Positions 7,870 through 16,642 of a stretch of DNA of 64,000 nt are shown here, in pieces (position 1 is the first letter of the stretch; the number at the start of each line of letters is the position of its first letter). A program made the position numbers and the translations under genes. Under the pieces are notes generated by a model. It was not told the DNA's origin. It was given only the letters and a program-made list of their open reading frames with translations, and did no database searches. Where the stretch lies: positions 25,341-89,340 of the forward strand of contig CAYPZU010000001.1 of assembly GCA_964415395.1 (NCBI GenBank), in the 5' to 3' direction. The stretch is from CAYPZU01 sp964415395 (GTDB lineage Bacteria > Chlamydiota > Chlamydiia > Chlamydiales > SM23-39).

Positions 7870-9264
7870 ATGTTTCAGAAAAAAGCTTTAACCGGTTGGA
7901 TGATTGCGCTGATTAACGTATGCGCGATCTGCAATATTAAAAATTTTCCTCTCCTGGCGGAGTACGGCCTCTCGGTCATCCTCTTCCTCGCCCTCTCGGC
8001 CGTCTTCTTCTTCGTCCCCGTCGCCCTGGTCTCCTCCGAGCTCGCCTCGGGATGGCCTGACAGAGGGGTCTACACCTGGGTCAAAGTCGCCCTCGGCCCC
8101 CGCTGGGGATTCCTCGCCATCTGGCTTGAGTGGATCGAAAACGTGATCTGGTACCCGACCGTCCTCTCGTTCATCGTCACGACGTTCGCCTACATGATCA
8201 ACCCCGCGCTCGCCAGCCAAAAAGCCTACGTCCTCAGCGCAATCCTCATCACCTTCTGGTCCGTCACCTTCATCAACTTCCTCGGCATGCGCGCCTCAGG
8301 CTGGATCAGCTCCGTTACAGCTCTTCTGGGAACCATCATCCCGATCCTTTTGATCGTCATCATGGGTTCAGCCTGGGTCATCCAGGGCCACCCTACCCAG
8401 ATTGTTTTCTCCTGGGATACCCTCTTCCCCAACCTCGGATCCCTCAATGAACTCGTCCTCCTCTCCGGCGTCCTCCTAGGACTCGCCGGCATGGAGATGT
8501 CGGCCGTCCACGCGAAAGACGTCCGCGACCCGCGCCGCGACTATCCAAAAGGGATCTTCTATTCGGCCTTCCTGATCCTCGTCTTCTCAACGCTCGGCTC
8601 GCTCGCCATCGCTGCGATCGTTCCCGTTAAAGAAATCCAGCTCGCCTCCGGCGGCATGGAAGCGTTCAGCTACCTCTTCCGGGCCTTCAATATGCCCTGG
8701 GCGATCCCCATCATCGCCGGCGTCATGACCTTCGGCGCGCTCGGGATGATGAGCACCTGGATCGTCGGCCCCAGCCGCGGCCTCCTCGCCACCGCGCAAG
8801 ACGGCGACCTGCCCCCCGTCTTCCAGAAAGTGAACAAGCACAATATGCCCGTCTCGATCCTGATCTCTCAGGGAATCATCGTTACGGTTCTCTCCCTCGT
8901 CTTCCTCTTCATGCCGTCGGTCAACAGCTCCTATTGGGTCCTCGTCGCTCTCGCATCGATCCTCTACATGATCATGTACGTGATGATGTTCGTTGCCGCC
9001 ATCGTCCTCCGCTACACCCACGCAACCGTTCACCGCACCTACAAAATCCCCTTCGGCAATACGGGAATGTGGATCGTATCGCTCTTCGGCATATTCGGTT
9101 CCGGATTCGGCTGCGTCATCGGCTTCTTCCCGCCCGCCCAGTTCGAAACCGGCAATCTCGCCGCGTTCGAATGCTTCCTCGTCGGCGCCACCATCTTCTT
9201 CTGCGCCCTGCCGCTCATCATCTACGCAGTCCGCAAGCCCTCCTGGCGCAAACAACCCGAGTAA
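7870..9264 (+). CDS. APC-superfamily amino acid antiporter, GadC-like
   Basis: A 12-helix APC-superfamily transporter of 464 residues in the glutamate:GABA antiporter group, to which chlamydial arginine/agmatine antiporters also belong. It shows the unwound first helix (NVCAICNIKNFPLL), the GPRWGFLAIWLEW segment after helix 2, GLAGMEMSAVHAKDV in the sixth helix region, and the cytoplasmic loop SRGLLATAQDGDLPP. It would exchange an amino acid for its decarboxylated product or for a related amino acid across the inner membrane. No decarboxylase lies next to it. The window does encode a succinate-semialdehyde dehydrogenase at 57553, which would fit GABA use, but the two genes are 48 kb apart. 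Substrate is not determinable from sequence. Confidence 0.85.
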   Translation: MFQKKALTGWMIALINVCAICNIKNFPLLAEYGLSVILFLALSAVFFFVPVALVSSELASGWPDRGVYTWVKVALGPRWGFLAIWLEWIENVIWYPTVLSFIVTTFAYMINPALASQKAYVLSAILITFWSVTFINFLGMRASGWISSVTALLGTIIPILLIVIMGSAWVIQGHPTQIVFSWDTLFPNLGSLNELVLLSGVLLGLAGMEMSAVHAKDVRDPRRDYPKGIFYSAFLILVFSTLGSLAIAAIVPVKEIQLASGGMEAFSYLFRAFNMPWAIPIIAGVMTFGALGMMSTWIVGPSRGLLATAQDGDLPPVFQKVNKHNMPVSILISQGIIVTVLSLVFLFMPSVNSSYWVLVALASILYMIMYVMMFVAAIVLRYTHATVHRTYKIPFGNTGMWIVSLFGIFGSGFGCVIGFFPPAQFETGNLAAFECFLVGATIFFCALPLIIYAVRKPSWRKQPE

Positions 9265-9326
9265 ATAATTAGATCCACCACATCCAGCGCAGTAGAATGA
9301 ACGCGCTGCGCGCGAAAAAATTGAAC

Positions 9327-9492
9327 CACCGAGATCACCGAGAACACCGAGAGAAAAAATCACAGTTTCTCTTTGATTCATCTCACGGGGGGTGCGGGGG
9401 CTTCCCCCGCCTCGGTGATCTCGGTGTGCTCGGTGGTGGATTTCATTGGGGGTGCGGGGGCTTCCCCCGCCTCTGCGCCCTCTGTGGTGGAT
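9327..9492. repeat. Composite inverted/direct repeat between convergent genes (family A)
   Basis: The 250-base gap between the permease and the MgtE gene holds no gene. Three CACCGAG words spaced nine bases apart (9327-9350) face an inverted set (9411-9436). A 26-base unit with the hairpin GCGGGGG-CTT-CCCCCGC occurs twice at exactly 60-base distance (9388-9413 and 9448-9473). A further inverted copy of the CACAGAG version lies at 9471-9492. It may also serve as a bidirectional terminator. Confidence 0.8.
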
Positions 9493-9515
9493 CTTCTTGT
9501 CCTCGGGATTCTCTA

Positions 9516-10496
9516 TTAGAGGAGCCACCAGGTGGCGATGAAGAGATAGAGGCCGGTGGTTACGATATCGGCGATCATGAGGACGACCGGACCGGCGGCG
9601 ACGCGCGGATCCAGCTCAAGGCGGTGGAGGATGATCGGAACGTAGATAGCAAAGAGCGAAGAGAAGATCACGCCGAAGGCGATCCCAGCCCCAATCGAGA
9701 GAGAGGGAAGAATCCCGTCTTTCCAGAAAAGAGAGAGCCCGGCGACAAGAATGCCCAAGGAAACGCCGAGCAGCATCGCCAGCTTCCACTCGCGGATCGA
9801 ACGGAGGACCGCAACTTTCCAGTGAAAGCGGGGGCGCCGCAGGAATTGGAGGCTTTTGGCGACCGCCTGCATCGAGGTCGATTCGCTCAAGGTCAAGACA
9901 AGCGGGATGAAAAAGGCGAGAACAAGAAAACGGCCTAAAACATCTTCATAATAGCGGGAGATCACAGCGCAAACGATGCCGGAAAATACATTGCAGAGAA
10001 GCCACGGCATCCGGTGGCGGTAGCTCACATGGAGCGGCTTTTTCTTCCCCTCTTCAAGCGTCATCCCCACCATCTGAAAAGCGTCGGACCGGCTCCTCTC
10101 GTCGGCGACGTCGACCTGCTCCTCGCTCACCATCTGCAAATCGATCGCGCCGATGAGCCGGTTCTCGTCGTCGACGACCGGAAGCGCAAGAAGCGGGTGC
10201 TGCGCAAAATGCTCAAGAGCTTCCTGCATCGTCTGCTGCGCTTTGATCTTCACCACATTTTTCTGCATGATCTCGCCGATATGGGCTTTCGGATCAGCGA
10301 AAATCAATTGCCTCGTAGAGACGACGCCTTTAAGCCTCCCCTCTAAATCAATCGCGTAAAAATAGATGATTTTCTGCCGGATCTCCCGTTTGCGCAAATC
10401 GGAAAGCGCCTCCTCGACCGTGAGGTCGACTGAGATGATCGTATCGAGCGGGGCGGCGCATTCAAGCGCCAGCTTGTAGAGATCTTGTTCTTTCAT
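9516..10496 (-). CDS. MgtE-like divalent cation channel/transporter lacking the N domain
   Basis: About 326 residues from the ATG at 10496; an in-frame TTG at 10568 would add 24. Two CBS domains span about 15-130 (with IGEIMQKNVV and HPLLALPVVDDENRLIGAIDL), then the amphipathic plug helix and a five-helix membrane domain. MgtE forms a dimeric Mg2+ channel gated by its cytosolic domains, and the pore motif region with GPVVLMIADIVTTGLYL is intact. The superhelical N domain of full-length MgtE (about 130 residues), which helps close the channel at high Mg2+, is absent. Gating may therefore differ. It is convergent with the permease and divergent from the next gene. Confidence 0.82.
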   Translation of the reverse strand: MKEQDLYKLALECAAPLDTIISVDLTVEEALSDLRKREIRQKIIYFYAIDLEGRLKGVVSTRQLIFADPKAHIGEIMQKNVVKIKAQQTMQEALEHFAQHPLLALPVVDDENRLIGAIDLQMVSEEQVDVADERSRSDAFQMVGMTLEEGKKKPLHVSYRHRMPWLLCNVFSGIVCAVISRYYEDVLGRFLVLAFFIPLVLTLSESTSMQAVAKSLQFLRRPRFHWKVAVLRSIREWKLAMLLGVSLGILVAGLSLFWKDGILPSLSIGAGIAFGVIFSSLFAIYVPIILHRLELDPRVAAGPVVLMIADIVTTGLYLFIATWWLL

Positions 10497-10582
10497 GCGG
10501 GGCAAATGGATACCAAAATTTTGAAAGGATTGCAAGTTAAAGAGCGAGGGATTATGTTTTTGCGCCAAAAAAAGGAGTATCT

Positions 10583-11011
10583 ATGGGCTGCATCGGAATC
10601 CGCTGCATGGAGCGGACAGCCGCGCACGCGGAAAAATTTTTAAACCCGATCGACAAAGTCCCCTTTATTTCTTCCTATAGCGGCGTCGCGCGCATTTTGG
10701 CGGCTGAAGTGCAGATCGCCGCAGGGATCGCGTTTGCGGCGCTGAAAACGTTCATGGCGCTGCTCGAAGGGCGCTGGCACCGCCTTTACGAGGCAAAGCA
10801 GGGGCTCTCCTTCTGCCTCCACGGCATCCTCAATATCATCCGGGGAGCTATCGCCATCTTCCCCTTCATCGGCAACGCCGCTCTGATCTCCTGGGACTGT
10901 CAGGTCGGCCGAATGGAGTACCGGTCGGAGGCAGTGCCCAACTCGGTTTACCCCATCATCCGGAATTTCGTCCCGCCCCAGTTTGATGAAGCGGGAGCCC
11001 TATTGAATTAA
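10583..11011 (+). CDS. Small membrane-associated protein, unknown
   Basis: Function unknown. The 142-residue product has two hydrophobic stretches (about 36-60 and 76-103) with no signal peptide. The N-terminal part contains FLNPIDKVPFISSYSG, which looks like a conserved cap before the first helix. The ribosome site AAAAAAGGAGTATCTATGG is identical over 19 bases to that of the thiol peroxidase gene at 49188. It is possibly a vacuole- or inner-membrane protein; no family was recognised. Confidence 0.65.
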   Translation: MGCIGIRCMERTAAHAEKFLNPIDKVPFISSYSGVARILAAEVQIAAGIAFAALKTFMALLEGRWHRLYEAKQGLSFCLHGILNIIRGAIAIFPFIGNAALISWDCQVGRMEYRSEAVPNSVYPIIRNFVPPQFDEAGALLN

Positions 11012-11038
11012 GAGTCCAACCCAGGTAAAATCAGTTCC

Positions 11039-11794
11039 ATGGCAAAAGAAAAACCGACCTGGGATTCTTCAGAGCGCTGGTATACCGGCTGCGTGGGAGA
11101 AAAAGGGCACTACTACCATCAAAGCATCGTCCTTCCTTCCAGCCTCCGGCTTCTCGGACTGAAGGGCAAAGGCGCCCTCCTCGACCTCGGATGCGGCCAG
11201 GGCGTTTTGGCCCGCCAAATCCCGAAAGAGATCGAATACTGGGGCGTCGACCTTTCGAAAAACCTGATCCAATCGGCCAAAAAACTGACCCAGAAGCCGA
11301 ACGCCCATTTTCTGACGGCCGATGCGACGGAAGAGATCCCTGTCGAGAAAAAAGATTTCGAGTGGGCGTGCCTCATGCTGTCGCTCCAGAATATGGAAAA
11401 TTCCGAAGGAGCGATCCGCACCGCCGCGCGCCATTTGAAAACCGGGGGGAGGCTGCTGATCGTTTTAAACCACCCCTGCTTCCGCATTCCGCGGCAAACC
11501 CACTGGGGCGTCGACGAAGCGGCGAAGCTGCAGTACAGAAAAGTGCAAAGCTATATGTCTCCTCAAAAAATCCCGATTCAGACGAATCCGGGGCAGGGCG
11601 AAAAGTCAAGCGTCACCTACAGCTACCACTTCCCCATCTCCTCCTATACCTCCTGGCTCTCTAAAGAAGGATTCCGGATCGAAACAATGGAAGAGTGGTG
11701 CTCCGACAAAAAAAGCGAAGGGGCCAGAGCGAAAATGGAAGACCGCGCGCGGAAAGAGATCCCTCTTTTCCTCGCAATTCTCGCAATCCGCTAA
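11039..11794 (+). CDS. Class I SAM-dependent methyltransferase
   Basis: A Rossmann-fold methyltransferase of 251 residues. Motif I is LLDLGCGQGVLA (about 48-59), the acidic residue after beta-2 is in YWGVDLS, motif post-II is TADATEE, and motif III is HLKTGGRLLIVLNHP. This is the small-molecule (UbiE/Coq5-like) type. The substrate is unknown. It starts 27 bases after the previous gene and may share its transcript; glmS follows 63 bases later. There is no obvious ribosome site. Confidence 0.8.
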   Translation: MAKEKPTWDSSERWYTGCVGEKGHYYHQSIVLPSSLRLLGLKGKGALLDLGCGQGVLARQIPKEIEYWGVDLSKNLIQSAKKLTQKPNAHFLTADATEEIPVEKKDFEWACLMLSLQNMENSEGAIRTAARHLKTGGRLLIVLNHPCFRIPRQTHWGVDEAAKLQYRKVQSYMSPQKIPIQTNPGQGEKSSVTYSYHFPISSYTSWLSKEGFRIETMEEWCSDKKSEGARAKMEDRARKEIPLFLAILAIR

Positions 11795-11857
11795 AAAAAT
11801 TTCCCAAGAAAAATCCCGATCGCTATTCTGCTGTGCAATTGGGCAGGTTATCACATT

Positions 11858-13681
11858 ATGTGCGGAATATTCGGGTATGTCGGGGAAGGCGATCCCCTAA
11901 AAAAATGCATCGCTGGACTCGAACAGCTTGAATACAGAGGCTACGACTCGACCGGAATCGCTGGAATCCTGAACGGCCGGATCGAATTTTGCAAAGAAGC
12001 GGGAAAACTCTCCAACCTCAAACAGAAACTCTCGCTGAAATCGCTCGAACTGGCGATCGGCCACACCCGCTGGGCGACCCACGGGAAAGTCACCACCGCC
12101 AACGCCCATCCCCATCTCGACGCAAAAGGGGAGCTGGCCCTCATTCATAACGGCATCATCGAAAACTACGACGAGCTTAAAAAGCAGCTTCTTCGAGAAG
12201 GAGTCCCCTTCGCCTCGGAAACTGATTCCGAAGTCGTCGTCCAGATGATCGCCAGAGAGTACCGCGGCAATCTCGTGGAAGCGGTTCACAAAATCTTGCC
12301 GCAGCTAAAGGGAAGCTTCGCGATCGCGCTGATCCACAAAGACCACCCGAATGAAATCATCGCGTTCGCCAAAGAATGCCCCCTCTCGATCGGTACGAAC
12401 GACGCAAAATCGGAATCGATCATCTCCTCCGACCCGAACGCCTTCCTCGGACCCGGCTTCAACGTCCTTTTCCTGCGCAACGACGAGATCGCACAGGTGC
12501 AAAAAGGGAAAGTCGCCGTTTTCGACGGCTTGCTCGCTCCCGTCCTAAAGAAAACAGAGCGGTTCGACGGCCTGCAGAACCGCCCCTCGAAAGAAGGTTT
12601 CGAACACTTCATGCTCAAAGAGATCTTCGAACAGCCCGCGACCGTCCAGAAAGCGATGCTCGGCCGTTTCGACGACGGGAATGTCCTGTTCGAAACGCTG
12701 GGCTTTACTCCTGAAGAACTCAAAGGGAAGAATCAGGTTTGGTTCCTCGGCTGCGGCACCTCCTCTCTGGCCGGTTCGATCGGCTCGATCCTTTTGGAAG
12801 ATCTCGCCCGCATCCAGTCGAGCTCCGAAATCGCTTCCGAAGCGCGCTACCGGATCCCCATTCTCTCAAAAGAGACGCTTGTTATTGCGATCAGCCAGTC
12901 TGGAGAGACCGCAGATACCCTCTCGGCAGTGCGCGAAGTGAAAGCGCACGGCTGCAAAGTTCTTGGGATTTGCAACGTGAAAAATTCCACCCTCACTCGC
13001 GAAGCCGATGGATGCATCTATCTGAAAGCCGGACCCGAGATGAGCGTCTGCTCCACCAAAGCATTCACTTCCCAGATCGCCGTCCTGGCTCTCTTCGCGC
13101 TCCACATGGCCCGACTCCGAGGAACGATGGCCCCTTTCGAGGCGCGCTCATTTTATGAGGAGTTCCAGAAAATCCCGAGCCACATTCAGCAGGTGATCGA
13201 CCGGGCTCCCGAAATCCACAGGCTCGCTTTAAAATATAAAAAATTCGACGACTTCTTCTTCATGGGCCGGAGATACATGTTCCCCACCTGTATGGAAGCC
13301 GCCTTGAAGCTCAAAGAAATCTCCTACGTCAACGCGAACGGCTATCCCGGCGGCGAACTCAAGCACGGCCCGATCGCCCTCATCAACCCCCTCTTCCCCG
13401 TCGTCGCATTCTGCGCCAACAGCAAAACCCAGGAAAAAATCGTCAGCAACCTGATGGAAGTGAAAGCCCGCGGCGCCCCCGTCCTCGTCTTTGCGCCGGA
13501 AAATCTCCAGGCTGTGAAACCGATCGCCGACGACGTCTTCTGGCTCCCCTCCGTACGCGACGAACTGGCTCCCTTCGCCTCATCTGTCGCAGGACAGCTC
13601 CTCGCCTATTATATTGCAAAAGAACGGGGCTGCGATATCGACCAGCCGCGCAACCTCGCCAAATCGGTGACGGTCGAATGA
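11858..13681 (+). CDS. glmS: Glutamine--fructose-6-phosphate aminotransferase (isomerizing)
   Basis: Full-length GlmS of 607 residues. The N-terminal glutaminase domain has the nucleophile Cys2 (MCGIFGYVG) and the HTRWATHG and ENYDEL motifs. Two SIS sugar-isomerase domains follow (CGTSS, ISQSGETADT, SVCSTKAFTSQ, GELKHGPIALI), ending in the canonical LAKSVTVE. It makes glucosamine-6-phosphate from fructose-6-phosphate and glutamine, the first step towards UDP-GlcNAc for lipopolysaccharide and peptidoglycan. No glmS ribozyme is visible in the 63 bases upstream. The stop overlaps the NUDIX start by ATGA, followed by an AsmA-like gene, so envelope genes are coupled to it. Confidence 0.98.
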   Translation: MCGIFGYVGEGDPLKKCIAGLEQLEYRGYDSTGIAGILNGRIEFCKEAGKLSNLKQKLSLKSLELAIGHTRWATHGKVTTANAHPHLDAKGELALIHNGIIENYDELKKQLLREGVPFASETDSEVVVQMIAREYRGNLVEAVHKILPQLKGSFAIALIHKDHPNEIIAFAKECPLSIGTNDAKSESIISSDPNAFLGPGFNVLFLRNDEIAQVQKGKVAVFDGLLAPVLKKTERFDGLQNRPSKEGFEHFMLKEIFEQPATVQKAMLGRFDDGNVLFETLGFTPEELKGKNQVWFLGCGTSSLAGSIGSILLEDLARIQSSSEIASEARYRIPILSKETLVIAISQSGETADTLSAVREVKAHGCKVLGICNVKNSTLTREADGCIYLKAGPEMSVCSTKAFTSQIAVLALFALHMARLRGTMAPFEARSFYEEFQKIPSHIQQVIDRAPEIHRLALKYKKFDDFFFMGRRYMFPTCMEAALKLKEISYVNANGYPGGELKHGPIALINPLFPVVAFCANSKTQEKIVSNLMEVKARGAPVLVFAPENLQAVKPIADDVFWLPSVRDELAPFASSVAGQLLAYYIAKERGCDIDQPRNLAKSVTVE

Positions 13682-14241
13682 AAACACCCCGCTCCGCCGC
13701 TCAGCAGGAATCGGAAAAAAAATCGCTCATCGACAGCCGCTGGGCCTACCGCGGCCGGATCGTCAATCTGCGGATCGACACCTACCAGTTCGGCTCCAAA
13801 ACAAAAGTCGCCGAAATCATCCACCATCCCGGAGCCGTCGTCATCCTGCCGATCGCCCCCGATGGAAAAATCCTCCTTGTCCAACAATGGAGGAGAGCCG
13901 CAGGAGAAATCCTCATCGAGCTTCCCGCGGGCACTCTCGAAGAGGGAGAAGATCCCAAATTCTGCGCGCTGCGCGAACTGCAGGAAGAAACCGGATTCCT
14001 CTCGGAAAACATCACCCCGCTTGGCGGCTTCTACGCCGCCCCCGGCTACGCCGATGAATACCTCCACCTCTTCCTCGCCGAACAGCTCCGCCCCTCGCCT
14101 CTCCCTCCTGACGACGACGAAGCGATCGATCTCCTTCCCCTCACCCTCAAAGACGCGCTCCATCTCATCGAGACGAATCGAATCCGCGATGCAAAAACCA
14201 TCGCCGGACTCCTCCGCTACAACCTCCGGATCCACACATGA
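13678..14241 (+). CDS. NUDIX hydrolase, probably ADP-ribose/ADP-sugar pyrophosphatase
   Basis: The 187-residue product has the complete NUDIX box, G-x5-E-x7-R-E-x2-E-E-x-G, within about residues 82-104 (ending RELQEETGF). The preceding beta strand VVILPIAPDGKILLVQQWR is typical of the ADP-ribose pyrophosphatase (NudF) group, and a Pro-Gly about 15-17 residues after the box (YAAPGYADE) supports this. The reaction would be ADP-ribose or ADP-sugar to AMP and sugar phosphate. It is coupled to glmS by ATGA and to the AsmA-like gene by ATGA. Coupling to glmS hints at nucleotide-sugar clean-up, which is inference. Confidence 0.88.
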   Translation: MKTPRSAAQQESEKKSLIDSRWAYRGRIVNLRIDTYQFGSKTKVAEIIHHPGAVVILPIAPDGKILLVQQWRRAAGEILIELPAGTLEEGEDPKFCALRELQEETGFLSENITPLGGFYAAPGYADEYLHLFLAEQLRPSPLPPDDDEAIDLLPLTLKDALHLIETNRIRDAKTIAGLLRYNLRIHT

Positions 14242-15584
14242 AACGGTGGATCGCCCTCGGCGCCTGCCTCCTCATCCTCTTTTTTCTCCCGCAGTTTTTT
14301 TCAACGCCGCTTGGAAAACCCGTTTTCCTCAAAGCCTTCAGTGCCCGCCTCCGCGGCGATGTCCAGATCGATTCGATGCGCCTCTCGTGGTTCGGACCCC
14401 AATCATTCAAACAGGTCCGCATCAACGCGCCGCAATACCAGGGAACCATCGAAGAGCTCCGCACCGACGCCCCGTTTTGGAATCTTTCGAAAATGAGTAC
14501 GGCTTTCACTCTCCAAAACGGAGCCTTCTCCTTTCCGAATTACGGCGAGGGAAGCCTCGAGCAGGTCTCCGGGCGCATCCAGGAAAACGAACTCGATCTC
14601 AAAGGCTTAAGCCGCCTCGGCTCCGCCTCAGGCCAGTTCGCCCTGAAAGGGCAAGTCTACGCCCCCAACAGGTTTGCCATCGAGGCCGACGTCTCGAATT
14701 TTCCCACCGCAGCCCTCGACCAGCTCTTCGAAACAAAAGGCCTTCTCTACAAAGGACTCGGACCCAACCTCACCGTGAATGGAACCGCGCGCCTCGAAGG
14801 AAATGAAGGTCTCGCCGACCTTTCCCTCTCTTCATCCAACGTCCAGGCATCGATTAAAGCCAAGCTTTCCGAACACGCAATCACTCTGCTCGAACCGCTC
14901 GACGCCGCTCTCAAGCTCACTCCCGAATTGAGCGAGGCGGTGCTGAGCGACGTCAATCCTCTCTTCCTGACGGGCCTCTCCGCAAAAAACCCCATTTATC
15001 TCCACCTCTCCGCCTCCGACGCCTCGATCCCGCTCAACCCGTTTTCTCTCGAGAAACTCCGCCTCTCCGGCTCCCTCGACATGGGGCGCGTCCAAATCAG
15101 AAACGGCCCCACTCTCGCCTCCCTCGTCTCGCTTCTCAAAGCGGGCAGCCTCGCAGACTCAGGCCAGATGAGCGCCTGGTTCACCTCGCTCGATTTCCAG
15201 ATCCAAAACGGCGTCGTCTACACAGGACGGCTCGACGCGCTTCTCGCCGGCTCGATCCATATCTGCACCTGGGGCAGCATCGATCTCCTCCGCGACCGGC
15301 TCGACATGACCCTCGGCATCCCGGCAGACACTCTCAAATCAGCGTTCGGCATCGAAAATCTCCCCCAAAACTATGTCGTCCAGGTGCCGATCCGCGGCTC
15401 CACATCCCATCCCGAGATCGAAAAAGGAGCAGCAACGGCCAAGATTGCCGCGCTTACCGCCACCCAGCAAATCCCCCTGAAGAAAAAGACGCTTCTCGGC
15501 GGGCTGATCCACGCCATTGCAGTTCCCAAAGAAGACCCTGACGTCCCCGCCCCTAAGCGCCCCTTCCCCTGGGAACGGCAATAA
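14238..15584 (+). CDS. AsmA-like inner-membrane-anchored envelope protein
   Basis: The 448-residue product has one N-terminal membrane anchor (about 4-22) and a long beta-rich body with strand repeats such as SFKQVRINAP, GEGSLEQVSGRI and ASGQFALKGQV. This fits the AsmA/TamB-type repeating beta-groove family, which moves phospholipid between the bacterial membranes or shapes outer-membrane biogenesis. The C-terminal region with LAGSIHICTWGSIDL and LDMTLGIPADTL resembles the AsmA C-terminal domain. It overlaps the NUDIX stop by ATGA. The family call rests on topology and strand pattern, so confidence is moderate. Confidence 0.55.
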   Translation: MKRWIALGACLLILFFLPQFFSTPLGKPVFLKAFSARLRGDVQIDSMRLSWFGPQSFKQVRINAPQYQGTIEELRTDAPFWNLSKMSTAFTLQNGAFSFPNYGEGSLEQVSGRIQENELDLKGLSRLGSASGQFALKGQVYAPNRFAIEADVSNFPTAALDQLFETKGLLYKGLGPNLTVNGTARLEGNEGLADLSLSSSNVQASIKAKLSEHAITLLEPLDAALKLTPELSEAVLSDVNPLFLTGLSAKNPIYLHLSASDASIPLNPFSLEKLRLSGSLDMGRVQIRNGPTLASLVSLLKAGSLADSGQMSAWFTSLDFQIQNGVVYTGRLDALLAGSIHICTWGSIDLLRDRLDMTLGIPADTLKSAFGIENLPQNYVVQVPIRGSTSHPEIEKGAATAKIAALTATQQIPLKKKTLLGGLIHAIAVPKEDPDVPAPKRPFPWERQ

Positions 15585-15591
15585 AAAGATC

Positions 15592-15635
15592 AACCACAGA
15601 GACACAGAGGCGCGAAGCGCGCAAAGAAAAAGGGA
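15592..15635. repeat. Family A intergenic repeat (CACAGAG type)
   Basis: Two CACAGAG words in tandem are followed by the hairpin GCGCG-AAG-CGCGC and an A-rich stretch. The same layout recurs at 46172. It sits between convergent genes (AsmA-like and EamA), where it may also act as a terminator. Confidence 0.75.
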
Positions 15636-15669
15636 AGATAAGAAAGGGAGGGCCTCCCAGTTTCTGTTC

Positions 15670-16599
15670 CTAGGGCTTAGAAACCGGCTGCTTGAATTTC
15701 AGATCTTCCTTCGGATAGAGCAGGACAAGCAGTATCGCTCCCGCAAGGATTAGGAAAAAGCCTATATAGGTCATAGGCGATAAGGGGATGTGCCAAACAA
15801 GCGTGTCGATTCCCATCGCATAAATAACCGCCGAGTAAATAAAAATGCCGATCAGCCGCACTGGGGCGAATTTGGAGCTTTGGGTTAGAAAGATTTGGTA
15901 GAGAAGACCTGCGACGCCAATAATCAAAAGCCAGAAAACCTCATGCAGATCGAGAGAAAGCCAACTCGTCTTGTAAGTGACCAGCGTGAGAATGCCGGAA
16001 CAAACCATTCCAACTAAGAAAAGGTAAAAAAGCGTCCGCGGCAGCGTCTCGGAAAAGGCGCTGAAGCGAAGAGAGACATAGGAAATCGCGCCCGTCACGC
16101 CTGAAGCCAAGGCCAGAAAGGAAGCCGGGTGGAACAGATCGCTCCCCGGGTTCATCGCAAAAATGATGCCGATAAAAGCGACACCAAGCCCCCACCAGAG
16201 TCGATGGATGATCAAAATCCCCTTCCATAGATAGGCAACGATCGGGATGAAAATCGGGATTGTGTTGAAGAGAAGCGTCGCCGTAGTGAGGCTCAGAAAT
16301 TTCAGCGAGTAATAATAGAGCATCACCGATACAAAGCTGCTGATGCCTCGCACAAGATGCATTTTTCCTTGCTTGGTCTTTAGCTTCTCTGGAATAGAAA
16401 GAGCAGGCCCGGCACAAGCAATCCAGGGGATAACAAACGCCATGCCGACCAGATTGCGCCAAAAGAGGATCGCCTCAGCCGTTTGAACAGGCGCAAGCAC
16501 TTTCGCAATCGCCCCCATCAGCGCCATGAAAAAAGCCGCGAGCAGGATGAATGCGAGAGCCAGCCAAAATTTCGTTTCAGGCCTTTGAGACCAATCCAT
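15670..16599 (-). CDS. EamA/DMT-family transporter (S-adenosylmethionine/drug-metabolite type)
   Basis: The 309-residue product has ten predicted membrane helices arranged as two five-helix EamA repeats (about 8-140 and 160-295). Landmarks are a charged WRNLVGM after helix 2, the LSLTTATLLFNTIPIFIPI segment that closes the first repeat, and LTQSSKFAPVRLIGIFIYSA in the second. DMT carriers of this shape include the rickettsial and chlamydial SAM importers, as well as amino acid and drug exporters. The substrate cannot be read from the sequence. A second EamA protein is encoded at 45330 and is only distantly similar. Confidence 0.82.
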   Translation of the reverse strand: MDWSQRPETKFWLALAFILLAAFFMALMGAIAKVLAPVQTAEAILFWRNLVGMAFVIPWIACAGPALSIPEKLKTKQGKMHLVRGISSFVSVMLYYYSLKFLSLTTATLLFNTIPIFIPIVAYLWKGILIIHRLWWGLGVAFIGIIFAMNPGSDLFHPASFLALASGVTGAISYVSLRFSAFSETLPRTLFYLFLVGMVCSGILTLVTYKTSWLSLDLHEVFWLLIIGVAGLLYQIFLTQSSKFAPVRLIGIFIYSAVIYAMGIDTLVWHIPLSPMTYIGFFLILAGAILLVLLYPKEDLKFKQPVSKP

Positions 16600-16642
16600 A
16601 CCCGCATAGTAGAAGATGAATTAATTTGTGTCGACGGGTTTG

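Noticed and set aside
9388..9473. CRISPR-like direct repeats
   Set aside because: Only two repeat units, each self-complementary over most of its length, with one spacer and no cas genes. This is a palindromic intergenic repeat.
8587..9528. 313-codon minus-strand open frame
   Set aside because: Antisense to the GadC-like antiporter and running through the repeat region. Its composition is Asp/Glu/Gly/His-rich, as expected from GC-rich codon shadows.
11795..11857. glmS ribozyme upstream of glmS
   Set aside because: Only 63 bases are available and no ribozyme-like pseudoknot core can be formed. The ribozyme needs more than twice that length.
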